From Proales similis (lineage: Eukaryota > Rotifera > Eurotatoria > Ploima > Proalidae): a DNA stretch of 64,000 nt. Numbering within the stretch: the stretch's first letter is position 1; each line of letters starts with the position of its first letter. This document shows positions 33,729-44,400 of this stretch, in pieces. The stretch is from NCBI GenBank assembly GCA_019059635.1, contig JAGVRJ010000004.1:558001-622000 (forward strand), read 5' to 3'. Under the pieces are notes generated by a model. That model had not been told where the DNA came from. It did no database searches and was given only the letters and a program-made list of their open reading frames with translations. The position numbers and the translations under genes are program-made.

Positions 33729-34318
33729 CGGTTGCCATCATCTTTTCTTTTTGATAGTTTTGAAGTGGCGCAGCCGTCTTGGCAGCACAGCCACCACTGG
33801 ACGGCCTTTCGAGCGCACACCGTTTGTTTTCTTTTTCATATTGAGCAGCTCTTCAGAACAGACACCGACAATGTTGTTGCGTGCCGGGCTCGCTCGAAGG
33901 GTGGTCACTTTGGCCGATCAGTTCATTATCAGATAATGTTCATTAAGCGAGACTCGAGCTACAACATGAAAGTAATATTGAACAGATAAGCATTAATTGT
34001 AACGCAGGCGAGCGAGCAAACAGGCGTGCGCTTATCAGCTGAGCGCTTGTGTCTCCAACCGTTCAGGCCGATAAAAATGTTTCGTGTTTTATGTTTCTTT
34101 CTTCTCCTCTTTCTTTGTACTTATTGAAGCCGTTTCACTTTAGACCAAAGCCAGTAGTAATAGAGCAGCAAATAACCTGGCCAGCTAGCATGCCCTCTTC
34201 ATACTCAGCTCATTGAAGAAGAGAACTAGAAAGCAAAGCAAGAGCAGTTTTTAGCTAAGCACCATCGTCTAAAGCGAACGCACACGAATCCTTCAGCAGA
34301 ACCTTGAACCCAGAAAAC

Positions 34319-37300
34319 ATGTTCTGGATCACGCTAGTCCTAGTGACATGCACCGCAGTCGCAACCACCCCGAACGTCTACCGATTCGATCCGGTCAAGG
34401 TGGTCGAGGAGCCGTCGATCGGCGCGTTGATCATCGATTTGGCCGAACGATTGCACATCGGCGATTTGGCCACCAGCGACTACAAATTTCGCTTCTATTC
34501 GCCGCACTCGATCACCGCGCACTACTTTCTGATCGATCAGCTCACCGGACAGGTGAAATCGCAGCGAATGCTCGACAGAGAGTACTTGTGCGAGACAAAG
34601 GCTTGCGGACCCTGCAGCGACAAGTGCAGCTTGCCGATCGAGATAGTCGCCTACAGCGCCAAACATGGACAGAAATTTGTCTCTTTCGACGTGATCATCG
34701 AGGACAAGAATGAATTCGCGCCTCAATTTCCGCGAGCGTCCGTTTTTCTGAACGTCAGTGAAGGAGCTCCGGCCAATTTCACCATGCCGCTCGATCCGGC
34801 GATCGACCGCGACTCTCGACAAGCCAAGATACATTATAGCCTCGCGCCAGTCATCCAAACGCCGACCGGACCACTTGAGATCGACGCGAAAAGCGATTTG
34901 TACGTCGAAGAGTTGGAGAAGCTTCACTCCAAAGTGATTCTCTCAGTTGAGCCGTCGCTGAAGCTCATAATCCGCGAGGCGCTCGATTATGAAAAGGAGA
35001 AAAGTTTGGTTTTCAAACTGCTCGCCTCGGACGGTCCGCTAGGAGAAGAGCATGTGTTGACTGGCTCATGTCTGGTTACGATACAAGTGATCGACATAAA
35101 CGACAATTTGCCCGTTTTCGATCTCACCGAGTATGAATACAGACTGGACGAGAACGAGGCGAGCTCAGGCACTCGTTTGATTCGAGTTCATGCCACCGAC
35201 GCTGACGATGGCCTCAACGGCCAGATTGTCTACTCGCTGGTCGACTCGAGCATAAGCCTGCTTCCGGCGTCGAATATGCAGCCGGGACGAAAAGTGCCCA
35301 CAAGCTCATTGTTTCAAATCGATGCACATTCGGGCTGGATCAGCGTGGCAGAGGACGCCAGCCTTGACTTTGAAAAGGCTGACACTTATCGTCTCACTGT
35401 GCGCGCCCAGGACCAAGGAGTGGCCAACTCAATGCCCGTCTATGCCAACGTTCTGATCCATTTGAACGACGTGAACGACCACGCGCCCAGCATCAATTTG
35501 ACGCTGCCCGAAGACCAGATGGTCAAGAGCATTCAGAATGAACTCGAAATAAGCGAGCTCACTCCGCCGGAGACTTTTGTCGCCCAAGTGGCCATTCACG
35601 ACCAGGACACCGGACCCAACGGCCAAGTTGATCTTCAGCTGGTTCAGAGTCGCAGGAGCGCAAACCAATGGCTTCAATCGGACGACTTTGCTCTTGTCCA
35701 CCTCTTCAACAATATTTATTCGATCGTCTTGAAGAAGCCATTAGACAGAGAGAGACACGAGTTCTACTCGTTGAACATAACCGCCAAAGACAGGGGACAG
35801 CCGACGCCACTGCAAACCTCTTATCTGATCGACTTGAGAGTTAAAGACGAGAACGATAACAAGCCCGTGTTTGTCAACCAGAACGGCGCACCAGTCGACA
35901 ACTACCAGTTCGACGTGCAAGAGAGCGAGCAGTACGATGATAGCTGGAGTGAAATCGGACAAGTGAATGCAATTGACTTGGACGCAAACTCGGCGATCTC
36001 GTTCTACCTAGAGCAGCTGAACTGCTTCGAGGTCGAATTGGGCAATTTTGCCGTCGACGGCGGACGACTGAAGGCGAGAAAGAAAGCACTCGATCGAGAG
36101 CTGTGCGAGAGCTATCTGTTCAAGCTGAAGGCATCGGACGGTCACAATGAGGCTCAGATCGGCCTGGTGGTCAACTTGCTCGATCTCAACGACAATGCGC
36201 CTCAGTTCAGCGAGAGTTTGATTGAGTTGCAGATAAACGAGAACACACTCATGTTCGAGCCATTGGTCCGAACAGTGGCCATTGACTTTGACAAGATCAA
36301 CACCTCGTTCTCTGAAGTGCGCTACTCGCTCGACAGCAGCGAGTTCAGAATAGATCCGATCACTGGCAACTTGTACCAAAAGGACGAGCTCGATTTCGAG
36401 CGCAAAGCCGTCCACGAGCTTGTGGTCACTGCCTATGACAATTTCAATCGAACGCCCACACTCAATTCAACGTGCATAGTTCGCATTCAAGTGCTCGACC
36501 TCAACGACAACCGACCCATTCTGAACGAGCCGAAGGATCGCCAACAGCCGCTCGTCTACTCGCTTGCCAATGTGACCCTGCAGCCTGACGGCCTCATCAG
36601 ACTGTTCAAATTGAATGCAAGCGACGCTGATTCGGGACCGAATGGAAGAATTAAATTCAAAATTGAGAAGCAGTTCAAACTCAGGCACTTCAACGAGAGT
36701 GAGCCAGAACTAGAGAGCGCTCTGTTCCAAGTAGACGCCGACAGTGGCCAAGTCTATGTCAAAGTAGGCGCCGACTCGCGAGCTCGTCGACACGCCTACA
36801 ACGCACTCAGTGGAATTTACGGCATCGTGTTCAAACTGGCCGACACAGGCCTGGAGCGGACGCAGTCACGCAGAGTGTACACTTTCCTCGCCCTTGTCGA
36901 TCGGCCAGACGCACACATGCTCAGCAAAATAGAACAGCTGAGGAAGCTGATCGAAGATATTCATCTGAACGAAGCGAGTGAATCTGAAGAGAGCGACTAC
37001 TTCTACTACGACAACTACGACTACAAGAGTCGTAGCGGCGAGCAAGAGGACTCGAGATTCTACCGAATCGTAAATTCGTTTCAAAACGTTCGCCGAGCCA
37101 AGCCGCAGGCCGATAGGACTAATCAAACGAGCAAGTCGAATCTATTCAATTTGAGCATTCTCGACTCGATCGGAGCTCAATACTTGATTGTGTTTTTCGT
37201 TCTGGTGGCCACGTTCACTTGCGTGGTGATCACCAGCGTTGGACTTTGCATATTCATGTGCCGAAGGTCCAAGTCCGACCGTGACAGTAAAGTTGCCTAT

Positions 37301-38506
37301 GGAAGCATTATGGGACAAGGCAATCACTCAACACCATCGCATTCATCGTCCGACTCGCTGACCAAAGCCAACACGAACTCAACAGTGCTCGGCAGAGACG
37401 GAATAGACTCGACTCGTGACGAACACAACTCGTCGTCTAAAATGACTCACACGACCTCGTCTGCGTCGCCGAGCTCGCTCACATCGTCTGAACTGTTCGA
37501 CTCGGCAAACTACAGCCACTCAGCGAGCAGCGACGAAAACATCCGTGGCAAGAAGTTGCGAGTGGCTTACGTCAAGGAAGGAATGGACAGTTTCGGTCAG
37601 GGCGGCGGCACTCTGAGTCGAGGCAAGAGCGGAACTTTAAAAATAGACAGCCTTGGCCGCAAAGGATTTTTAAAAGAAAAGACCACAGTCAAATGCAACG
37701 GCGTGAGTCCTTCTGATGTTTACACAAGCTGTGAAGAAGAACGCGTTGTTCTCATTGTGAACACGAGCTCGCCAACAAACAGCGGATCGAGCGCGCATTC
37801 AAACAACACATCGAATCAGACCGAATCTACCTCAAACAACACATCACTGGCTCGCTCCTCGAAACGGGCCACTCCACTGAAAAAGACCAACGCTCTGAAC
37901 CAGCATCCAGCACAGTTGCTCTTGATCGCCAACCAAAAGAGAGTAATCGCTTCCAACGAGTCTTTGTCCAGCTTGAACACTCTCTCGAGCTCTAGCCGCT
38001 CGAGAGACGAGAATCGAGCTCTGAACAGTTTCAAGACTTTTGCCAAGCCCGGGCGAAATGAAACTGCACAAGAGAGCAGCCGAACAGAGCAGTCGATTGA
38101 CTCTTATCGAACTATGCCCGCAAATGGTTTCAAGCCAAAAAACAAAGGTCTTCAATGCAAGCCACTCAACTTGCCGGCCAACGAGCTCTACAAACGTTAC
38201 CAGCTGCCGCAGAATGCCACCTCTGGCTCGGTCTCGTCGTTAAGCTCGGTACAAGCTTCTCCTCGTGTCGGTCGCGCAAGCAACTCGAATTTTGGGCCCA
38301 TCGAAGAGATTAACAGCAACAGCAGCAGCTTTACTTCGCCGCGATCTAATCAAACAAATCAGCATGTTCCCGACTATTTCTTCAAAGATGAAAAGGAGCA
38401 GAGAAAGTTCGGCGCCGGCAACAACAGTAACAAGCAGCTGTATGTAAAGCACGTGTTCAATGGCCCAAGTGAGCACGACATTCAGCTGCAGCCGCCAAGC
38501 CATTGA
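34319..38506 (+). CDS. Delta-type protocadherin with seven cadherin repeats, intronless
   Basis: One uninterrupted frame of 1395 aa. The ATG at 34319 is chosen because it starts directly with a signal peptide (FWITLVLVTCTAVAT). Calcium-binding linkers stand at residues 129 (DKNEFAP), 259 (DINDNLP), 384 (DVNDHAP), 510 (DENDNKP), 622 (DLNDNAP) and 727 (DLNDNRP), giving six clear repeats and a seventh, less conserved, to ~860. Repeat 1 carries an extra Cys cluster. A Tyr/Asp-rich stretch (Tyr894, 896, 897, 900, 902) precedes the single membrane helix at ~955-981. The ~410-aa tail is Ser/Asn-rich, with basic Lys-rich segments and no recognisable beta-catenin site. Protocadherins mediate homophilic adhesion and signalling, chiefly in nervous tissue. 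The large gene-free region lies directly upstream. Confidence 0.92.
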   Translation: MFWITLVLVTCTAVATTPNVYRFDPVKVVEEPSIGALIIDLAERLHIGDLATSDYKFRFYSPHSITAHYFLIDQLTGQVKSQRMLDREYLCETKACGPCSDKCSLPIEIVAYSAKHGQKFVSFDVIIEDKNEFAPQFPRASVFLNVSEGAPANFTMPLDPAIDRDSRQAKIHYSLAPVIQTPTGPLEIDAKSDLYVEELEKLHSKVILSVEPSLKLIIREALDYEKEKSLVFKLLASDGPLGEEHVLTGSCLVTIQVIDINDNLPVFDLTEYEYRLDENEASSGTRLIRVHATDADDGLNGQIVYSLVDSSISLLPASNMQPGRKVPTSSLFQIDAHSGWISVAEDASLDFEKADTYRLTVRAQDQGVANSMPVYANVLIHLNDVNDHAPSINLTLPEDQMVKSIQNELEISELTPPETFVAQVAIHDQDTGPNGQVDLQLVQSRRSANQWLQSDDFALVHLFNNIYSIVLKKPLDRERHEFYSLNITAKDRGQPTPLQTSYLIDLRVKDENDNKPVFVNQNGAPVDNYQFDVQESEQYDDSWSEIGQVNAIDLDANSAISFYLEQLNCFEVELGNFAVDGGRLKARKKALDRELCESYLFKLKASDGHNEAQIGLVVNLLDLNDNAPQFSESLIELQINENTLMFEPLVRTVAIDFDKINTSFSEVRYSLDSSEFRIDPITGNLYQKDELDFERKAVHELVVTAYDNFNRTPTLNSTCIVRIQVLDLNDNRPILNEPKDRQQPLVYSLANVTLQPDGLIRLFKLNASDADSGPNGRIKFKIEKQFKLRHFNESEPELESALFQVDADSGQVYVKVGADSRARRHAYNALSGIYGIVFKLADTGLERTQSRRVYTFLALVDRPDAHMLSKIEQLRKLIEDIHLNEASESEESDYFYYDNYDYKSRSGEQEDSRFYRIVNSFQNVRRAKPQADRTNQTSKSNLFNLSILDSIGAQYLIVFFVLVATFTCVVITSVGLCIFMCRRSKSDRDSKVAYGSIMGQGNHSTPSHSSSDSLTKANTNSTVLGRDGIDSTRDEHNSSSKMTHTTSSASPSSLTSSELFDSANYSHSASSDENIRGKKLRVAYVKEGMDSFGQGGGTLSRGKSGTLKIDSLGRKGFLKEKTTVKCNGVSPSDVYTSCEEERVVLIVNTSSPTNSGSSAHSNNTSNQTESTSNNTSLARSSKRATPLKKTNALNQHPAQLLLIANQKRVIASNESLSSLNTLSSSSRSRDENRALNSFKTFAKPGRNETAQESSRTEQSIDSYRTMPANGFKPKNKGLQCKPLNLPANELYKRYQLPQNATSGSVSSLSSVQASPRVGRASNSNFGPIEEINSNSSSFTSPRSNQTNQHVPDYFFKDEKEQRKFGAGNNSNKQLYVKHVFNGPSEHDIQLQPPSH

Positions 38507-38853
38507 GTCACCTCGTCGCGAATCTACCACATTAATTAGTTCCAAGTCGAATCTCATTTATTATTTCGGTTAACGTTTTCTTTTTGTTTTCTTTCTCCAA
38601 CAAAAACAACAACCAATTTAGCCCAAGTGCATCTTGTCGATGTAAATTCAAGTCATTGTTTGATTGTCCTTTTTTCTTCTTTTTTGTTTGTCCTAAATGA
38701 TTCTAATCTATATTTGCTTGTCCGTTCAGAAAACAAAGAATTCGAAAAAAGAAGAAAATTTCTCATTCGTCAATTTACCCAAGTGAGACGGGCTTGAATG
38801 TCATCAACATGAATGTGCAGGAATTCAACGTTTCGGGCTGGGGGAAAAAATTC
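38507..38853 (+). other. Protocadherin 3' region
   Basis: 347 bp of T-rich spacer between the protocadherin stop and the tRNA gene on minus, ending in the tRNA T-run terminator at about 38846-38851 (A-run on plus). No other feature seen. Confidence 0.45.
38844..38853 (-). terminator. Pol III terminator of tRNA-Gln
   Basis: Six consecutive T on minus begin within 4 nt of the tRNA 3' end. Confidence 0.8.
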
Positions 38854-38925
38854 AGGTTCTACCGAGATTTGAACTCGGATCGCTGGATTCAAAGTCCAGA
38901 GTGCTAACCATTACACCATAGAACC
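38854..38925 (-). tRNA. tRNA-Gln (anticodon TTG)
   Basis: A 72-nt cloverleaf on minus with an acceptor stem GGTTCTA / TAGAACC, A box TGGTGTAATGG, anticodon loop CTTTGAA (anticodon TTG), and B box AGTTCAAATCT. It has no intron and no encoded CCA. It is nearly identical in its body to animal tRNA-Gln. A run of six T follows on minus, the usual Pol III stop. Confidence 0.97.
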
Positions 38926-39090
38926 TTGTTATTATCGAGCAGTTCTCAATGGATGCCAATTCATGCACTCTCAGTTTAAGGCAGATCAAAATCAAATTGA
39001 AACATTTACTAGATTTTGAAGTGAAATTTGACAAATTCTGAAATGGCTCAACGCAAATCGAACTTGACATTTAGCAACTAGGACAAATGA

Positions 39091-39096
39091 TTTATT
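39091..39096 (-). promoter_or_regulatory. Poly(A) signal of UBOX5
   Basis: AATAAA on minus, 4 nt beyond the stop codon. Confidence 0.5.
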
Positions 39097-39099
39097 GAA

Positions 39100-40284
39100 T
39101 TAGAGTAGACCCAGACGATCGAGATTTATCACATCGCCCGACTTGAAGTCTGCCTTGCAAATTAGACAAATGCGTTTGGGCATGCGATTCATGGACTGGA
39201 GGCAATGTCTACAAAACAAATGACCGCACACAGTCACCTTGTACATGTTTAACTGGTCCGATTTGACGTTCAAGCAGCACGCACAATGTTGAGTACTGGC
39301 TGCTGCTTGTTCTCCTCTTGGGAATTCGTTCGGCTTCGATCGTTTACTGGCTGTCGGCTGAGAGATTTGCACGGCCGGGCGCTTGGTCGGTTTTTTTGGC
39401 GAATGGGCGTTCACTAGATGAGCATCATGATGGTCAAGCAGAAATTTGTCTATTTTGGCCTTGAGCTCTACGTCCATCGATGGTCTATTTGCCACAGTAA
39501 AGGCAACCTGAGTAAACGGGTCTGTTTCAGGCAGGGAATTTTTCCTCCGTTCGAGCAGATAGTTGTTCAGAGTTTTTTCGTCTACGCGCTTGTTGCACGG
39601 CAATCGAACAGGTATTCGCATCAGCTCCTGGGTAATCGGATCGATGAACTCTTCGGGTATTTGGACTTGTTTGACTGCTTTGTGAGACGGCAGCCCTTTT
39701 GATTTTGAGTCGGCCTGATAGTCAGACGAAGCTTGACACGACGACGGTTGACCGTATATTCGAAGTGACTTGATGCACGGATTCGATGCGCCTTGTGTTC
39801 GATTGATTTCAATGTTAATGCCGGTTACTGAGTCTAAATTCGCTAATGAACGAGCACCCAAGTAGACCAAAGTTGACTGAGTCGAGCTCATTCGCTCATA
39901 ATTTCCGCCTCTTCTTAGAAATTCAACTTGAGTGTTTGTGATTGCCTTTTCTGCGTAGTAACGACCAATTGTTTTGTACGCAGCAGTTCCAACTGCCGGA
40001 CTGCAATCGGCGCACGAAGAGATTATGAAGCCCGTCGAATACTGACGATTAACGTTTCCATCAATAACAATCGAGTTGAGCTTAACTGGTTGCTTGAACA
40101 GAATTCTCACATTTGCCGGCGCCTTGACAAATGTCTCGCACGCAAATCCCCTCCTCGACTGACTTGCTCGCTCTACAAGATTGCCTACTTCGAACTCGTC
40201 GCGTTCAGGCCGGTCACATGAAATTGCCTCGACCAGCTCATCGGTTAGCAAGTTTCGAATGTGCCCTATGCTCATCGAACACAT
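39100..40284 (-). CDS. UBOX5: UBOX5 / RNF37: U-box plus RING E3 ubiquitin ligase
   Basis: Single-exon frame of 394 aa from the ATG at 40284; the frame is open 33 codons further upstream without ATG, so an extra 5' exon is possible, but the start (MCSMSIGHIRN) is about where the human protein begins. The N-terminal beta domain holds FEVGNLV and CETFVKAPANVRI and ends with NPCIKSLRIYGQP. A U-box follows (IPEEFIDPITQELMRIPVRL, then DPFTQVAF). The C-terminal RING pairs CACC with CGHLFCRHC and CLIC. The order matches RNF37/UBOX5, a nuclear ligase that works with UBE2 enzymes and p97. The protein is shorter than human (541 aa) because the linker before the RING is reduced. It is divergent with NUDT1, 354 bp apart. 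Confidence 0.92.
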   Translation of the reverse strand: MCSMSIGHIRNLLTDELVEAISCDRPERDEFEVGNLVERASQSRRGFACETFVKAPANVRILFKQPVKLNSIVIDGNVNRQYSTGFIISSCADCSPAVGTAAYKTIGRYYAEKAITNTQVEFLRRGGNYERMSSTQSTLVYLGARSLANLDSVTGINIEINRTQGASNPCIKSLRIYGQPSSCQASSDYQADSKSKGLPSHKAVKQVQIPEEFIDPITQELMRIPVRLPCNKRVDEKTLNNYLLERRKNSLPETDPFTQVAFTVANRPSMDVELKAKIDKFLLDHHDAHLVNAHSPKKPTKRPAVQISQPTASKRSKPNEFPRGEQAAASTQHCACCLNVKSDQLNMYKVTVCGHLFCRHCLQSMNRMPKRICLICKADFKSGDVINLDRLGLL

Positions 40285-40638
40285 GAAAACTTTCGACAAT
40301 TTTGACTTGGCCGCTTGTGCATGTCGCGCATCTGCGCATGCAGGTACTAGAAGATATTCGCAATTTGCTTTCCCCCGCGCCAAGAAACAGGAAATTGATT
40401 GAGCAGACCGATACCGGCTCGAATGAAGTGATTAAGGATGAAGCGAAGAGACAACTGCAAAGCAGAGTCATGTTTTGTTTGTTTAGAATCAAGCTCTTCT
40501 CTTCGTCTGTCTTGAAATAATTCAAATCTTAAATTACTATTTGACTTGCTCACATGACACCGACTGATTCGATGAGAAATTTATCTGCGAGCCGAGAACG
40601 CCCTAGTACGCGTTCTCTCGCGTAGCACTCCTGGTCAC
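40285..40638. promoter_or_regulatory. Divergent promoter region UBOX5 / NUDT1
   Basis: 354 bp between opposite ATGs; it must hold both promoters and 5' UTRs. I saw no TATA element on either strand. Confidence 0.4.
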
Positions 40639-41303
40639 ATGAATGTTTCGAGTTTGCCTAGACTAGAGATCATGATAGGAGAGTTGGTCAACAAGCTGTA
40701 TACACTTGTGTTTGTGCGCGATTCGATTAGCGGCGGTCGGATATTGCTCGGTCTGAAAAAGCGCGGTTTCGGCATCAACAAATGGAACGGCCTCGGAGGC
40801 AAGGTCGAGCCCAACGAAAGCATTGTCCAAGGCGCTATTCGGTAAGCAGAATCTCTGTAAAACAGACCGATCGGATCTAACCAGCTCGCTCGGTCGGCTT
40901 GGTGAGGCAGAGAGGTGAAAGAAGAAGCTGGCCTTAGTGTGGAAGCGATTTCCAAATGCGGATTCATTGAGTTTCAGTTTGAGGACAGAATGAATGAGAT
41001 CCTTCAAGTGCATGTGTTCGTTGTGACCAAATTCACTGGGCAACCAACAGAGTGTGACGGTTAGCCGCTCATTTTTCGATTCGCATTCACGACTGATCGA
41101 TCCAACTAACGACATGTGCAGAAATCCGGCCACAGTGGTTCGAAGTGAATGAGATTCCGTTCGATAAAATGTGGAAAGACGACAAACTCTGGTTTCCCTA
41201 CATGCTCGACAACAAGCCCTTCAAAGCCTATTTCAGATTCAAATCAGACGAGGAAACCATTACCGAGCATTGGATCCGACCTGTCGAACAGCTTGAGCAA
41301 TAG
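40639..41303 (+). CDS. NUDT1: NUDT1 / MTH1, oxidised purine nucleoside triphosphatase
   Basis: Three exons, 40639-40841, 40911-41059 and 41122-41303, give 177 aa; introns are 69 and 62 nt. The core begins KLYTLVFVRD. KKRGFG and KWNGLGGK are followed by a full Nudix box G-x5-E-x7-R-E-V-x-E-E-x-G (residues from GGKVEPNE to EEAGL), split by intron 1 inside its Arg codon. QVHVFVV and the C-terminal WFEVNEIPFDKMW with WFPYML match MTH1, the enzyme that removes 8-oxo-dGTP and 2-hydroxy-dATP from the nucleotide pool. The first ATG adds ~18 residues before the human start; Met12 is a possible alternative. An AATAAA lies 22 nt after the stop. Confidence 0.93.
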
Positions 41304-41325
41304 GCCTCAGACGAAGGCCGAAAAT

Positions 41326-41331
41326 AATAAA
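41326..41331 (+). promoter_or_regulatory. Poly(A) signal of NUDT1
   Basis: AATAAA 22 nt after the stop. Confidence 0.6.
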
Positions 41332-41464
41332 CGATCTGGTTGAGCCATTTGCTGAATCCTTTGATTGCTTTGCTGATTGTCATTCAATGCTGCTCGCCCT
41401 GCATTTACAAAACAGCTTTAGATTATCTTGTCTGCAGAATCGATTGCTTTAGATTTAGTCCAAT

Positions 41465-44400
41465 ATGAACTTTGACGACGAAGATGACGCTGACTTTTCT
41501 CTGGGCTCACAATCTAACAAGTAACAGCAAACTCGTTGCTACTCTTCCGTCTCTAACTGATGCTCAAACATTCAACACGAAGCAAATTGGCGTCTTTATT
41601 CCAATCGAATGCGGCCGACGCGCCCAACGAGTCGCTCAAGTACAAAGCGCCCAAACAGCCTCAGCAGTCAACTCCGACCAGCAGCCAGCAGTCGGCTTCA
41701 AGTCAAAGCTCCAAGTCAATTTTGTTCTTCTCCAGCGTTCAAGCGTTTAAATAGTAATTCGGCTCAGATTGTCCTCGCTGAATTGCTGACGTAAAAAAAA
41801 CAAAAACTAGCTTGAATGGAAAGTTTGAGCCGCAGGGAAAACTGGGCCTGGCTCTTCTCAATACTCAAGGTCAATACCGCATTCTGATGTATGTGACCAG
41901 AACACAGCCGGTGGCCTCGATCAGAGTAACAGGCGAGTTGAAACCGGTCGTTCAAAAGAACAACTACGTGAGCTTCTACGACGAGAGTAAGCAGCTCTGG
42001 TCAGTTTTGTTCGACACTGACGAGTTGGTTGTCAATTTTGCCACCCAGGTCGGTCCAAGTCCGAGTCGGTGAATCAACTCAATTGTTTCTAAAATGTTTG
42101 CTTTCAGATAACTTTGTGCAAGTGCAATCTACTGGCCGGAAAAGTGCCAGCAGACGGCAAGCTGCAGCAAGAGCTCAAAGCCAAAGCGGCCGATGGCGAA
42201 GCTTCCATTGAAAGCAGCGATGCGTTGGAGGTTGCCACCCTTGTAACCCAATGGAAAAACATGGAACTCAAAAATGTAGAAAAGTAGAGTCAGACTAGAT
42301 TTTTGCACTCGAAACTGACCCGTTCTGTGTTTAAAAGGTGATCGAGGACACTACAAAGAGTCCAGTGAAACTACGATTGAGAAAGAATAAACTGCCAGAA
42401 GTAAGCCAAATGCTGTCGACATTTTTGATTCAAACACAATTCGCGTCGGTTTTACTCAAAATAGATTGTGGAAGAGCTGGTGGTCGCCAACATGAAACAA
42501 GGCGATAGAAGACTGTTTGTACTTGGCGCCGCTTCTCTAAAGCAGTTCTACAATGGCGTGGATGCAGACGCGTGCTTGTTCATAGACATTCAAGTGCTCA
42601 GAGTAAAAAGGAATCAGAAAGAAAAGGAGCATCCTGTAGAAGACCAAGTCCCACTACCGTCACTGCCAGACGAGACCGAGTCGCGCTCACGATCGCAGAG
42701 TGTGAGAGAAAAGACCAAAATGATCAAAGAGCAGATCGGCGCTGAGGTGAATAAGACTCTATTTCTGATTTCTGTGTGTGTGAATGAAACGCATCAACTC
42801 AAGCAGACAGCGAGCAGTGGCAAAGCCAGTCTAATTTCGCGAATGGCAAAAATGGGCCAGCAAATGCTGCCCACCGCAGCCGTTGAGGACCTAAAGCAAG
42901 AAGAGATTGAAACAAGCGATTGGGTAACAATTGAGGCCAGCAAGTCCGCCGTCACTTGACCTTCAACAACGATTTAGGTGGACGCGAGTAGAAACACCAC
43001 ACCGGTCTCTTCGACAGACATCAACAGCCCGGCCGCAATGCTTCTAAAACAGCAAAATCAGCAACTTCAAGAGCAACTTGCTTATCAAAATCGCCTCCTG
43101 CACCAGCAACAGCAGAACGATTCGAACCAGCTAGCACTGTTTAGAGCTCCGGCGCCATTCACTGGCCAAATGGCTGGCATGTATGGCTATCCGGCAGACG
43201 GCCAAGTCCAGCCGATATTGTCCCAGGCACCGACGAACGCTTTCAACAGCTCATCGCTCAACTCATCGCAAATGTCGCAGACGGGCGCTGCCCTCTCCTC
43301 TGACGATTCTTCCAAGCTGTTGAGCAAAATCGAAAAGCTGAACGAGAAACTGGACGAAATACAGCTGATGAGCAAGCAGAATCAGCAGAACGCGCCCAAT
43401 ATGGAGACAAGCATCCTATTGCAGAACATTCAGCGAATTGTAAAAGAGAACGAGCAATACAAAAAGGAAGTGTTTGAAAAGTCGGCGAAAATCGAAGAGC
43501 TGAATGCCAAAATCACTGAACTGTTGGCCAAAGCGCAAAACTACGTGGAGCAGAGCCACCAGATTCTGGAGCAGAAGAACACCAACTTTATGAGCTCGAG
43601 CGAGAAGAGTGCGCTGAGAATACTGGAGCTCGAGAAGGAGAAAATGCACCTGACCGAAGAGCTGAGTCAAATTACAGGCAGAGTGAGCGAGCTGAATCTG
43701 GAGGTGAGCAGACTGCAGCGGGCCGACTTTGAAATGAAGCAGCGCTTGAGCCAGGTGAGCGAGAACACAGACAGCCACAAGCAGAACATGGATCGCCTGC
43801 TGGTTGAGAATGCCGAGCTCCAGACCAAGTGCGACGCGGCCCAGGCCGATTTGAAAAAGGAACGGACGCTTCGCAAGTCTCTTGAGACCGAAATGTCCGC
43901 CCGCGACGAAGAGCTGCATGAGCTGAGAAACACAATAACAAGCTTGCAGAAGGCAAACGAAGAAAAGAAACGCCGCTCGGACGTGGAAAAAAGGAGCATG
44001 GAGGGCGAGATAGAAGAGCTGAAGCGAGCGCACGAGAACGAGTTGGCCGCGCTCAAAGATAAACTCAACAGAATGAAGTCAAGTGCGAGCGAAGAGCAGA
44101 ACGAGCGAGTCCAGCAGATTGAGCTTGAGCTCCGCGAGGAGTGCGAAGCGAGACTTGAAAGTGCCATCAAGCAAAACGAGCAGAAACACGAACGGCAGTT
44201 GATTGGAATCAGAGATGAGAATTCAAGTCTGAAGAGCCGTCTGGAAGAAGCTTTGGAAAGCATTCGAGCGCTGAAAGAAAAAATCGAGACGCAAGAGAGT
44301 GAAAAGGCAGCTCTGACCGAGAGTGTCGACAGCTTGACCGTTTACCGGCAAAAGTTCGAACGGCTGCAAGCGCAGGCGATCAGCATGAAAGAGAAATACG

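Larger units (their letters stand above)
19164..34318. other. 15 kb gene-free block upstream of the protocadherin
   Basis: No open frame here shows a recognisable domain, consistent codon use or a splice-joined homologue on either strand. Content is AT-rich homeodomain-type cores (TAATTA, ATTAAT), several palindromes, and microsatellites listed separately. Elsewhere in the window genes occur every ~3 kb. It lies between two divergent starts (SNX on minus, protocadherin on plus). It could hold enhancers, long 5' UTR exons and introns of the protocadherin, or non-coding RNA genes. I cannot separate these from sequence alone. Confidence 0.6.

Noticed and set aside
19164..34318. Transposable element remnants
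   Set aside because: No terminal repeats, reverse transcriptase or transposase motifs were seen; only simple repeats.
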